Source of the DNA: JBDHHQ01 sp039586035
GTDB lineage: Bacteria; Gemmatimonadota; Gemmatimonadetes; Longimicrobiales; Gaopeijiaceae
Assembly (NCBI GenBank): GCA_039586035.1
Contig: JBDHLD010000002.1
Location: 124,001-188,000 of the forward strand
Length of the DNA stretch: 64,000 nucleotides
Direction of reading: 5' to 3'
Below the pieces are notes generated by a model, which had not been told where the DNA came from, searched no databases, and worked only from the letters and a program-made list of their open reading frames with translations. This document shows, piece after piece, positions 16,005 through 24,061 of the stretch. The position numbers and the translations under genes are program-made. Within the stretch, counting starts at the first letter, position 1, and every line of letters starts with the position of its first letter.

Positions 16005-16868
16005 CTATCGTAGCTCCCGGAGCTTTTCCTGGGCCAGGTCGGCAACGTCGCTCTCCGGGAAGGTGTTCACGACACGCTCGAAGCTCGCGATGGCGTCGCC
16101 CGTATCGCCCATGTCAGCCTGGAGCAGGCCCACGCGGTACACGGCCCAAGGCACGCGCTCGGCGGACGGGTAAAGCTCGGGGATCCGGCTGAAGGCGTCG
16201 ATCGCCTCGGCCAACCGGCTTTCCTGCACCAGGATGTCAGCGAGGTAGTACTGGGCGTCGGGAGCCAGGGCGTGGCTGGGGTAGGCCTGGAGAAACTGCT
16301 CGAAGGCCCGGCGCGCCGTGCCCATCGATCCCCGGTTGAAGTTGGTGACGCCGGCGTTGAAGGTCTGCCTCGCGGCGTCACCGGCCTCTCCGGGATCGTT
16401 CGTGGCGCTGTCCCCGGGCATGACGGGCATGACCGCCTGCCGCCGTTGTTGCTCGAGCTGGTCCCGCAGCCCCGCGATGTTGCGTTGGCTCTGACCCGCC
16501 AGCTCCTGCAAGGTGATGAGCTGGTCTTGGATGGCGAGGAGCTGGAGGTTGCTGTCTCCTCGCAGCTCGAAGAGGGACTCGGCGTTCGCTTTCACCGAGT
16601 CCTGGGTGGCAAGCGTAAGACGCTGGAGCGCCTCGATCATTCGCTCCTGGCGAGCCATGGCGTCGAGCAGCTGCTCCTCGAGCTCGCGCACGTCCGACTT
16701 GGTCGCGCACCCGGCCGCGAAGCCCACGCCGAGGAGCACGGTCAGCATGCGCCGGGGACCTACCCAAACGGACCCGGGACGGCCGGCCCCGTCCCGGGTC
16801 ACGGTGGCGGTCGCGGCGGTCCCGAGCCTGGCTCCGGATCCGCGTCCGTATCGCGATCGGGCTTTCAT
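16005..16868 (-). CDS. cpoB: Tol-Pal system protein CpoB (YbgF-like)
   Basis: 287 residues from an ATG one base after the pal stop (TAG-C-ATG), suggesting translational coupling. A second ATG at 16748 would give a compact lipoprotein-like signal (MLTVLLGVGFAAGC) and 247 residues; it may be the real start. After the anchor comes a coiled coil (about 55-135, rich in Q, L, E) like the trimerisation domain of YbgF. Three TPR units follow (QTFNAGVTNFNRGSMGTARRAFEQFL..., AQYYLADILVQESRLAEAIDAF...). CpoB links Tol-Pal to peptidoglycan synthesis during division. The tolB-pal-cpoB order is conserved. Confidence 0.9.
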   Translation of the reverse strand: MKARSRYGRGSGARLGTAATATVTRDGAGRPGSVWVGPRRMLTVLLGVGFAAGCATKSDVRELEEQLLDAMARQERMIEALQRLTLATQDSVKANAESLFELRGDSNLQLLAIQDQLITLQELAGQSQRNIAGLRDQLEQQRRQAVMPVMPGDSATNDPGEAGDAARQTFNAGVTNFNRGSMGTARRAFEQFLQAYPSHALAPDAQYYLADILVQESRLAEAIDAFSRIPELYPSAERVPWAVYRVGLLQADMGDTGDAIASFERVVNTFPESDVADLAQEKLRELR

Positions 16869-16869
16869 G

Positions 16870-17475
16870 CTACTGGCTTACACCCCCTGGTTGGATCTGG
16901 TCCCGACCCGCGGTGATCACGAACTCCACGCGGCGGTTCTGCGACCACGCGGCCTCCGTGCTCTCCGGCACCAGGGGCCGTTCCTCACCGTACGACACCG
17001 TGCTGAACTGGGCATCGCTCAGGCCGAACCCCGTGAAGAAGTCCATGACGCTCTGGGCGCGGCGGTTGCCGAGGGCGAGGTTGTACTCCGTGGAGCCTCG
17101 CTCGTCGGCGTGCCCTTCCAGCCGCAACTCCACGCCGGAGAAGTCGCGCAGGATGTCGAGCTTCTGCCGAAGGGCCGACTCCGCCGCCGAGGTGAGCCGG
17201 GACTGGTCGTACTCGAAGAAGACTCGCTGCTCCAGGATGCCGATCAGCCGGTCCCGTTCCGCGGCCGCCCGTCGGGCTGCCTCCTCCGCACGAAGACGCT
17301 CCGCCTGCGCAGCCGCCTCCTCTGCCGCGATGGAATCGGCGACGCGTTGGGCCTCGAGCTCCTCTGCGGTGGGCCCGCTCGGCGCCGGTGTCTCGGCGGG
17401 TGGATCGTTGCTGCTGCAGGCGGCCAGTACGACTGCCGTGATCACCGCGGGGATGATGTAGCTGCGGAATCTCAT
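16870..17475 (-). CDS. pal: Peptidoglycan-associated lipoprotein Pal
   Basis: 201 residues from the ATG at 17473-17475, which has GGAGA at a good distance; the frame upstream looks non-coding. The signal MRFRSYIIPAVITAVVLAAC ends in a lipobox (LAAC, Cys20). An Ala/Glu-rich helical linker (about 30-85) precedes the OmpA-like domain with VFFEYDQSRLT, GHADERGSTEYNLALGNRRA and the SYGEERPLV segment, which bind peptidoglycan. Pal anchors the outer membrane to the cell wall and interacts with TolB. The linker between lipid anchor and OmpA domain is longer and more helical than in E. coli Pal. Confidence 0.96.
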   Translation of the reverse strand: MRFRSYIIPAVITAVVLAACSSNDPPAETPAPSGPTAEELEAQRVADSIAAEEAAAQAERLRAEEAARRAAAERDRLIGILEQRVFFEYDQSRLTSAAESALRQKLDILRDFSGVELRLEGHADERGSTEYNLALGNRRAQSVMDFFTGFGLSDAQFSTVSYGEERPLVPESTEAAWSQNRRVEFVITAGRDQIQPGGVSQ

Positions 17476-17619
17476 TCCGTCTCCTGCCTGCGCGAGGCAT
17501 CGGGCCCGTGGACCGGGTTCGGGCCGGATCTGTCGATCGAGGGGCGCCACTCTGGACACCCGACCACGGAGGGGGGCCGCCCGGCCGGAGCCTCCGCGAA
17601 GAACCGTAAAAGCATACAG

Positions 17620-17648
17620 GATATATACTAGAAGCCGGTGCTACGCAA
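17620..17648 (-). promoter_or_regulatory. Possible internal promoter before pal
   Basis: At the tolB stop codon the minus strand reads TTGCGT (17643-17648), 17 bp, then TATATC (17620-17625), inside an unusually AT-rich patch. It could drive pal-cpoB and genes beyond. The -35 match is weak. Confidence 0.35.
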
Positions 17649-19049
17649 CGCCTCGGACGCGTCCGGTCCGAGGGCTGGCGACCACTCCGGCACGCGCACG
17701 CTCCGCCCGGTCACGAGCGGGCGGATTTTGCCGCTGGCGCCATCGACGACGAACAAACCGTGGCCCCAGCTACGCTCACCGACGAAGACCAGGTGGCGTC
17801 CGTCAGGGGCCCAGCTCGGGTCCTCGTTGTTCCCTTCCCACGTGAGCTGACGGAGCCGCCTCCCCCGGTCCGCGACCTCGGCCACGAGGATCTGATAGCG
17901 CCCCCTCTCGATCCGGCCGTGGAACGCGACGCGGTCAGCCGTCGGAGACCAATCCGGCGAGGTGTAGTACCCGCCCCGCCCGTACTCGTACGGAGAGATG
18001 AGCTCCGCGTCTCCACCGTCGGTCGGCATGACGTAGATCTGGGGGGTGGCGGTCCCCAGTCGGTTGGAGTTGAAGGCCATCTGGCGACCGTCGGGCGAGA
18101 AGGTGGGCGACAGGTCGTTGTACCGTCCACCCGAGAGGCGAACGAGGCAACACTGCCGCTCGACGTCGTAGCTGAAGACGCCGCTCTGGCCGCCACCGGC
18201 GACGGCGAAGGCCAGGCGTTGTCCGTCGGGATGGTACGCCGGCGAGAACACGTCGCCCGTTCGCTCCACGAGGATCCTGCGCTCGGCGCCCGTGACCAGG
18301 TCGAGCTCGTACAGTCGGGCACCGGCACCATCCTTGTACGACGCGAACGTCAGCCTGCGCCCGTCCGGGGACCAGGCCGGATTGAGGGTGAGATCGCCAT
18401 AGGCGGTCACCCGGCGCAGGTTCTCGCCGTCCGAATCGATCGTGTAGATCTCCTGGATCGACAGCCCGTCCGAGTTCGTGCTGCGGATGGAAAAGGCGAT
18501 TCGGCTGGCGGCCATGCCCGGCTCGCCGGTGATCCACTCCACCACCTCGTCGGACACCCGGTGCACCGCCATCCTGAAGTCGGGGGAGGACGGCTCAGGC
18601 ACCGAGAAGCGACCACGCGTACGCATCTGTGAGTACACGATGTCGTGCAGCTCCAGGACCAGGATGTATCCGTCGCCGCTCCCCTCGACCTGACCGCTCA
18701 GGAGCCAGGTGGTCCCGAGCTGGTCCCAGAGCCGGTAATCGATCCCCTCGCCCAGGACGCTGCCAGGAAGCGAGTCCATGACCTGGAAACGATCGCTGTA
18801 CCGCAGGTCCCGCGCGATGATGGCTTCCACCTGACCGGCGGCCGAGCCCCCGCCGAAGCGAGAGCCGAAGGGCTTGATCGCCAACGCCTGCAGCGTGCTG
18901 CTCTCGTAGATCAGACCGAGGGTGGCGCCGGGAATGCTGTCCCGCTGCTGGGCTTCGCCCTGCCCCGGCACGATCGCCGCCCCCAGCAGCGACGCCAATA
19001 CGGCCACGCCGATCCCGATCCTGCCCCTCCCTGGTCCGCTCGCCTTCAT
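17628..19049 (-). CDS. tolB: Tol-Pal system beta-propeller protein TolB
   Basis: 473 residues from the ATG at 19047-19049, five bases after the stop of the TonB-like gene; the sequence from there is a basic n-region, a hydrophobic core and a GEAQQ cleavage area, i.e. a Sec signal. The N-terminal alpha/beta domain (about 45-180) is followed by a six-bladed propeller built from repeats of the form NPAWSPDGRRLTF, SPTFSPDGRQMAF, SPDWSPTADRVAF and DPSWAPDGRHLVF. TolB is periplasmic and binds Pal and the TolA C-terminus. The order tolQ-tolR-(tonB/tolA)-tolB-pal-cpoB is complete here. Confidence 0.95.
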   Translation of the reverse strand: MKASGPGRGRIGIGVAVLASLLGAAIVPGQGEAQQRDSIPGATLGLIYESSTLQALAIKPFGSRFGGGSAAGQVEAIIARDLRYSDRFQVMDSLPGSVLGEGIDYRLWDQLGTTWLLSGQVEGSGDGYILVLELHDIVYSQMRTRGRFSVPEPSSPDFRMAVHRVSDEVVEWITGEPGMAASRIAFSIRSTNSDGLSIQEIYTIDSDGENLRRVTAYGDLTLNPAWSPDGRRLTFASYKDGAGARLYELDLVTGAERRILVERTGDVFSPAYHPDGQRLAFAVAGGGQSGVFSYDVERQCCLVRLSGGRYNDLSPTFSPDGRQMAFNSNRLGTATPQIYVMPTDGGDAELISPYEYGRGGYYTSPDWSPTADRVAFHGRIERGRYQILVAEVADRGRRLRQLTWEGNNEDPSWAPDGRHLVFVGERSWGHGLFVVDGASGKIRPLVTGRSVRVPEWSPALGPDASEALRSTGF

Positions 19050-19053
19050 ACGC

Positions 19054-19836
19054 CTACCGATCGTCTTCCGGGTGCTCTGCATCGTCATCCTCTCGCACCG
19101 CATCGGGCGCGAAGCTGAACTGGATGGGCAGGCGGTCGTACGGGTAGTCGTCGGGCAGCGCCCCGAGTCGCCCACTCGCGCATTCCACCGTGCCCATCAT
19201 CTCGAAGTCGAATTCCACGTTGCCCGACTGCCGCACCACCTCGATGCTCGCGTCCGGAATGCTCCCGTCTCTTTCGATGACGAAGCGGAGCACCGTGGTT
19301 GGATTACCGCTTCCCTGCCATCGGAAACACCGGCGCATCTGCCGGATGATGTTGTTGTAGTACGCCGGATAGTCCCGTCTGAGCCCCTCGATCCGGACGT
19401 TGAGGTCCTCCCCGGACTCTGCCGATTCGTCCGTAGGCTCTTCCGAGGCGGCCTCCGAGGGCGGCTCCTCGGGCTCGCTGGGCGGCGGGGTCTCCGCCGG
19501 GGGCGGCTCGGGCTCTTCGACCTCCTCCGGCTCCGGCTCCTCCTCCGGCTCCTCCTCGGGCTCCTCCTCGGGCAGAGCAGGAATCGGGTCCTCCTCGGCC
19601 GGCGTGGGCTCGGGGTCGGGCCGCTCCACAACGAGCTCCTCCTCGCGGGCGGGTTGTGGCTCTTCGGCCACGTTGGCCGGCGGCGGGGAGACCAGGTCGA
19701 TCTCGTACACCACGTACTCGACGGGCGCTGCTTCGCTCGTCTGCGTCCACCAGGCGAGCATCAGAGCCGCCACGTGCACGACGGCCGATCCAGCGAACGG
19801 CACTCGCCCGGGCCGATCAGTCGGTATCCTACCCAT
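19054..19836 (-). CDS. TonB/TolA-type energy transducer with acidic Pro-Glu spacer
   Basis: 260 residues. An N-terminal membrane anchor (AGSAVVHVAALMLAWW, about 15-31) is followed by a periplasmic spacer (about 50-145) made of Glu/Pro repeats such as EEEPEEEPEEEPEPEEVEEP. The C-terminal ~110 residues read as a TonB-type domain (RRCFRWQGSGNPTTVLRFVIERDGSIPDASIEVV...). It occupies the place of tolA between tolR and tolB, so it probably couples TolQR proton flow to TolB-Pal (inference). TonB spacers are usually Lys/Pro-rich; the acidic version is unusual. It contains few cysteines (the CFRW and ECAS residues). Confidence 0.85.
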   Translation of the reverse strand: MGRIPTDRPGRVPFAGSAVVHVAALMLAWWTQTSEAAPVEYVVYEIDLVSPPPANVAEEPQPAREEELVVERPDPEPTPAEEDPIPALPEEEPEEEPEEEPEPEEVEEPEPPPAETPPPSEPEEPPSEAASEEPTDESAESGEDLNVRIEGLRRDYPAYYNNIIRQMRRCFRWQGSGNPTTVLRFVIERDGSIPDASIEVVRQSGNVEFDFEMMGTVECASGRLGALPDDYPYDRLPIQFSFAPDAVREDDDAEHPEDDR

Positions 19837-19902
19837 GCCCGAGGTGACGTTGGCTCGCCGCGAACTTGCACATCGACCGGCAGTCCCATGCGGACACGGC
19901 CG

Positions 19903-20343
19903 TCACCGCCGCGGAGGGGGTCGCTCCGCCACCAGCGCGTACCGGAAACCCTCCTCCCGGGCCACGTTGGCGATGGTCGCGATCACTCGGAGCGCGCTGC
20001 CGTACGATGCCATGGAATCGGCCATGACATGGATGATGTCGGGAGCGGCGGCGCGGGCCATCTGGGGGAACGCGCTCTCGAAATCCTCTGCCGACATGGG
20101 CGTCTCGCCGATGTAGACCGTCCCCTCCCGGTCCACCGTCACGATGAACGGCTCGTCCTGCTGGTTGATGGCCGAGACCTCGGCGCGTGGCACGGCCACC
20201 TCTACGCCGCCCTGAAGGATCGGCGCCGTGATGATGAAGATCACCAGCAGCGTGAATGCCACGTCGACGAGGCTGGTGACGTTGATTTCCGCCGTGATGG
20301 GGAGGTCCTTGCGGTCGCGGCGCCGAGGGCTGCCCAGGCTCAC
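19903..20343 (-). CDS. tolR: Biopolymer transporter ExbD/TolR family protein
   Basis: 146 residues. One N-terminal membrane helix carries the critical aspartate in ITAEINVTSLVDVAFTLLVI (the LVDVAF motif), the proton-relay residue of the family. A periplasmic domain follows (about 45-140). With TolQ it forms the proton-driven motor. It overlaps tolQ by four bases (ATGA). It is called TolR rather than ExbD because of the tolB-pal context. Confidence 0.93.
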   Translation of the reverse strand: MSLGSPRRRDRKDLPITAEINVTSLVDVAFTLLVIFIITAPILQGGVEVAVPRAEVSAINQQDEPFIVTVDREGTVYIGETPMSAEDFESAFPQMARAAAPDIIHVMADSMASYGSALRVIATIANVAREEGFRYALVAERPPPRR

Positions 20344-21062
20344 ACCCGACCCTCCTTGGCCAGCGTCCCGATGAACTCGCTCGAGAAGCCCTCCAGCTCA
20401 CCGCTGACCAGGTTCAGCCTGGCCACGAAGTAGTTGTAGGCGATCACCGCCGGGATGGCCACGGCCAACCCTACCACCGTCGTGATCAACGCCTCGGCCA
20501 CTCCCGGCGCGACGGCTCCGATGTTGGCCGAGCCCGTCGCCGTGATCCCCAAGAATGCGTTCATGACCCCGATGACCGTGCCCATGAGACCCAGCAGCGG
20601 CGAAATGGAGCCGATGATGGCGAGCCAGACGAGTCCGTGGGCGAGAGCGTCCCGCTCCTCCGCCTCCTCCTTCTCGAGGACGAGACGGAGCGCCTCGAGC
20701 TGGGTCGATGACAGCCCCTGCACGGGATTGGGGCCCTCGCCGAGGGAGCCGGGGCGCAGCTCGCTGAAGAAGTTGGCCCCTTGGCGGAAGACGCGTCCGT
20801 ACGGCGAGTCGGGGAGCGAGAGCATGGCCCTGTACGCGTCATCGAGGCGCTGGGCACGCTCCATCTGTTCGAGGAATCGGTCGCCCTGGTCCCGGACCTC
20901 TCGGAAATGCCGCCACTTCCAGAAGATCAAGACCCAGCTCACGAACGAGAAGACGGCCAGCGTCAGGAGCACGAGCTGGGTCGGAAGCGTGCCGCCGATC
21001 ACCATGTCCAGCGCCGTCTGCGGTGGGCGGGCCTGCGTGAGGAGGGACGCCGCAGCCGTCAC
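20340..21062 (-). CDS. tolQ: MotA/TolQ/ExbB proton channel family protein
   Basis: 240 residues from a GTG at 21060-21062, chosen because it overlaps the epimerase stop (GTGA) and has GGAGGAG upstream. Three membrane helices: ~25-45 (LVLLTLAVFSFVSWVLIFWK), then GLVWLAIIGSISPLLGLMGTVIGVM and GVAEALITTVVGLAVAIPAVIAYNYF, the latter two being the family signature. TolQ is the inner-membrane stator of the Tol-Pal motor that constricts the outer membrane at division. Confidence 0.94.
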   Translation of the reverse strand: MTAAASLLTQARPPQTALDMVIGGTLPTQLVLLTLAVFSFVSWVLIFWKWRHFREVRDQGDRFLEQMERAQRLDDAYRAMLSLPDSPYGRVFRQGANFFSELRPGSLGEGPNPVQGLSSTQLEALRLVLEKEEAEERDALAHGLVWLAIIGSISPLLGLMGTVIGVMNAFLGITATGSANIGAVAPGVAEALITTVVGLAVAIPAVIAYNYFVARLNLVSGELEGFSSEFIGTLAKEGRV

Positions 21063-22033
21063 GCGCTCTCCTCCAACCGACTCGGGGATTGGTGGGCGAT
21101 GTGCTCGAACGTGCGCCGTAGACCGTCCCGCAGATCCCACTTGGGTGACCAGCCTCGCGCCCGGAAGCAGGACGCGTCGAGGGTGCTGGCTCTGAGCTCA
21201 CCCGGACGGGCTGCTCGGTATTCACGGCCGGCCTGGCGCCCCGAGACCGCCTCGAGGGCATCCGCCAGGCGGTTCACGCTGGTGGCGACGCCCGTACCCA
21301 CGTTGAAGGCGACCGAGTCGAGACCAGTCCCGTCGCCGGCCATGAGGTCGGATGCCTTCATGTTGGCACTGACCACGTCCTTCACGTAGACATAGTCCCG
21401 GGTCTGCTCCCCGTCGCCGAAGATGTGCAGGGGCTCCCCAGCAAGGAGCCGGCTCGAGAAGATGGCTATTACACCGGCCTCACCGTGCGGATCCTGGCGC
21501 GGGCCGTAGACGTTGGAATAGCGCAGGGCGACGTACTCCATGCCGTGCACCTGCCGGTAGTAGTTGAGGTAGTACTCTCCGGCCAGCTTGGTGACGCCGT
21601 ACGGTGAAAGGGGCAGCTTGGGCGCGGCTTCCGGAGTCGGGATCTGGTCCGGCTCGCCGTAGATCACGCCGCCGCTGGACACGTAGACGATCCGGCGAGT
21701 GCCGACCTCCCTGGCCGATTCCACGAGGTTGAGAAGGCCCAGCACGTTCACACCCGCGTCGAAGCCGGGATCGCTGACCGAGTGGCGGACGTCGATTTGT
21801 GCCGCGTGATGGTTCACCAGATCGAACCGCGCGTCTCGAAACAGCTCACGGAGATCGGGGTCGCGGATGTCCATCTCGATGAACCGCGCGCCATCCGGGA
21901 CGTTTTCCCGCCGGCCGCTGGACAGGTCATCCACGATCCAGACCGCGTCGCCTCGAGCCAGGTAGGCTTCCGCTACGTGGCTGCCGATGAAGCCCGCTCC
22001 GCCCGTTACGAGCACCCGCCTGTGCGTCGTCAT
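21059..22033 (-). CDS. NAD-dependent sugar-nucleotide epimerase, UDP-glucose 4-epimerase-like
   Basis: 324 residues from the ATG at 22031-22033. The open frame continues ~118 codons upstream but that part is Pro/Arg-rich and looks non-coding. It is an extended short-chain dehydrogenase: VLVTGGAGFIGSHV (NAD-binding glycine motif, residues ~6-19), DDLSSG, the active-site VSSGGVIYG serine region and SPYGVTKLAGEYY (catalytic YxxxK). Closest in pattern to GalE-type 4-epimerases acting on UDP-glucose or UDP-GlcNAc; the substrate is not certain. Its overlap with tolQ places it at the head of the Tol operon, an unexpected pairing. Confidence 0.85.
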   Translation of the reverse strand: MTTHRRVLVTGGAGFIGSHVAEAYLARGDAVWIVDDLSSGRRENVPDGARFIEMDIRDPDLRELFRDARFDLVNHHAAQIDVRHSVSDPGFDAGVNVLGLLNLVESAREVGTRRIVYVSSGGVIYGEPDQIPTPEAAPKLPLSPYGVTKLAGEYYLNYYRQVHGMEYVALRYSNVYGPRQDPHGEAGVIAIFSSRLLAGEPLHIFGDGEQTRDYVYVKDVVSANMKASDLMAGDGTGLDSVAFNVGTGVATSVNRLADALEAVSGRQAGREYRAARPGELRASTLDASCFRARGWSPKWDLRDGLRRTFEHIAHQSPSRLEESA

Positions 22034-22602
22034 GATCTTCGGTCTTCTCTCCGGAATTGGACCAGTGTCTGGCCGACTCCCCAACAGGGGAGCCGTGCCG
22101 TTACAAGAAGCGAGCCGTGCCGCTGGCACCGGGGAGGCGGAGGGCGCGCGCTCGAGCTGCGGGGCGGGCGTCCGGTCGGGAGGAGGCCCTCCGCGGACGC
22201 GTACCGGACCGGCCGGACGGTTGGGGCTGTCCGACGTCGGGATGGGATCGCGGAACCATCGTCGGAGGGGTGCGGAGCAAACTGACGGGGTGAGTCGGCC
22301 CGGACCCGCGGCGGGCGGGTTGTTGGCGCGGCCCTTGGGACCTCGCGCCGGCTCCGGGACTCGATCGTCATCTGTTGGCCGATGCACTCCGCACCAGGGA
22401 CCGCCTGCTCACGCCGGGACTCGATGAACGGGATCGCGATCGGGCCGCATTCTAACGAACCCGCCGGTCACTGGACACCCCCGGAATGAGGCACGGGTGA
22501 ATGCCGGCGAGGCCCGCCCGGTAGGGGCGACCCCGTCGGATCGGGAGCCTGGTGGATGAACGGATCGGGAGCCTGGTGGATGAAACCCGCCGCGGTCGGA
22601 CC
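22034..22602. other. Intergenic region of ~570 bp before the Tol supercluster
   Basis: This is the largest gap of the window. On the minus strand a TAGAAT (22449-22454) could be a -10 box for the epimerase-tol operon, but no good -35 box is at the right distance. It contains a perfect 24-bp tandem duplication (22537-22584), directly preceded by a GTAGGGGCGACC motif (22521-22532) that recurs in a near-identical form at 53154. The open frames crossing it are Arg/Pro-rich with no family features; I see no gene. Confidence 0.5.
22537..22584. repeat. Perfect tandem duplication of a 24-bp unit
   Basis: Two identical 24-bp copies lie head to tail (22537-22560 and 22561-22584), each beginning CGGATCGGGAG and ending GGTGGATGAA. 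They sit 18 bp beyond the stop codon of the LysM gene, outside coding sequence. A two-copy perfect repeat is likely a recent slippage or duplication event. Confidence 0.9.
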
Positions 22603-23808
22603 TCAGCGCATCTTCTTGGCGAGGTGGACGGTCACTCCGGTGTCGAACACCGGACCGTCCTGCTGCAGGACTCGCGCCGAGGCCACTGACTCGGACACCC
22701 CGACTACCTGCAGCCGACCTGCGACATTCGGGCTGACGCCGTCCGCCGTTTTGGCGGCGACCACGAACTCGTCTCCGACGGCAACGCCGTCCCGAGCTCC
22801 CACGTCCAGAAACGCGATGTCACCGAACTGCTGGAGCTGATGCGGGTCGCCCCACTCCAGGATCGTGGCGCTCAGGGAGCCCACCTCAACGTCCTGGGCC
22901 TCCTGGCCGGGACGGAGGGGGAAGTCCGGCACCAGCCGCACGTGGTCGCCGAGCGCGATGGGCGCGAACTGGCGGTTGACCTCACCGACGACGGAGGCAC
23001 CCTCGTCCCGCAGGACCGTCACGGACCCGGTGGGTCGGACAACCCAGCCGAGGCCCTCGATTTGGCGGACGACGCGGAACACCTGGAGCTCCTGTCCCTC
23101 GCGAGGCGAAAAGCCCTCGTCCAGGGTGATCTCCAGCTCGTCGAACGGGCGGGCCGTGACGCCCTGGAACCGTCGGGCCCCCTCTATGGCCACGAAGTCC
23201 TGAAGCGTGCCGCTTCCCATCGGACGGCTGGGCCCCGGCACGAGCCACTCCGCGGAGTAGAACGCGTCTTGGGGCACGGCCATCCGTTGGTGCTCGTCCC
23301 TGCTCCGCACCTGGTTCCGTCGGCGGTTGGACTCCTCACTCCGGAACGCCGTGCTCTTGCCTGACGGCGAGGTACGGTCGGCCTGCTCGATCCTCCAGGC
23401 CCGTGCCTCGTGATCGGGCCGAGCTGGCTCGGCGGCGGACTGGGCCTCCACCGGCGGTTGCGTCACCTCGGCGGACTGCGCCGGAGCGGGCTCGGGCCCG
23501 GTCGACGCGACGGTCTGGCTGGACGGCGACCCCTCCGAGTCTTCCCCCGTCTCGGGGATCCCCGCTCCATCCGACGCCGGGATCGCCAGCTCCGCCCCGA
23601 CGTGCACCCGATGGGGGTCGGCAATCCCGTTCAGCTGGGCGATCTCGGACCACCGGCCCGCGTCCCCCAGATACTGCCGGGCGAGCTGAGCCAGCGTCTC
23701 CCCCTCGACCATGACGTGGGTCGTGGGCTGCTGTAGTGCGTGGACCGGCTCCCAAGTGGAAGCGACGACGAGGATCAGCGCCAGCGCGGTCATTGCCGAG
23801 CGGACCAT
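22603..23808 (-). CDS. Secreted LysM-domain protein
   Basis: 401 residues from the ATG at 23806-23808, chosen for the GGAGG upstream and for the signal peptide that starts there (MVRSAMTALALILVVASTWEPVHALQ). One LysM domain (about 30-76, HVMVEGETLAQLARQYLGDAGRWSEIAQLNG...) should bind peptidoglycan. A Pro/Ala/Glu-rich linker (about 77-165) leads to a ~220-residue C-terminal region with a beta-rich pattern and a repeated 'G..V.VGDEF' type of motif that I cannot assign. No catalytic domain is evident, so it may be a structural or regulatory wall-binding protein. A 253-bp gap separates it from rimI. Confidence 0.82.
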   Translation of the reverse strand: MVRSAMTALALILVVASTWEPVHALQQPTTHVMVEGETLAQLARQYLGDAGRWSEIAQLNGIADPHRVHVGAELAIPASDGAGIPETGEDSEGSPSSQTVASTGPEPAPAQSAEVTQPPVEAQSAAEPARPDHEARAWRIEQADRTSPSGKSTAFRSEESNRRRNQVRSRDEHQRMAVPQDAFYSAEWLVPGPSRPMGSGTLQDFVAIEGARRFQGVTARPFDELEITLDEGFSPREGQELQVFRVVRQIEGLGWVVRPTGSVTVLRDEGASVVGEVNRQFAPIALGDHVRLVPDFPLRPGQEAQDVEVGSLSATILEWGDPHQLQQFGDIAFLDVGARDGVAVGDEFVVAAKTADGVSPNVAGRLQVVGVSESVASARVLQQDGPVFDTGVTVHLAKKMR

Positions 23809-24061
23809 GAACGTCCTCCGCGATTCAGATGCCGTGGAACGGCCTTCCTGGTGACGGCCGCGAAGCGGCGGATTTCCGATGAGTGGGAGCTGAAACATGA
23901 CGCTCCACCTCTCTAATCGTCGGTACTTGGACCCGTGGACTGTAGCCTGGCGCCACATGCAAGAACGCCGTCGTTCGGGGGCCGTGCCATGGGGTGCCGG
24001 GTCCTCCGCGCCGACCCGCGCACGCCCGTCCCGCGCTCGACCGTCCGACTCTTCCCGCGCG

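Noticed and set aside
22034..22387. 118-codon extension of the epimerase gene
   Set aside because: Pro/Arg-rich with no family match; the Rossmann motif begins a few residues after the ATG at 22033.
22449..22477. TAGAAT as a promoter of the epimerase-tol operon
   Set aside because: The -10 box is good but no acceptable -35 box lies 16-18 bp upstream and the leader would exceed 400 bases.
23809..24061. Riboswitch-like leader of the LysM gene
   Set aside because: Several short stems can be drawn but no known riboswitch core was recognised.
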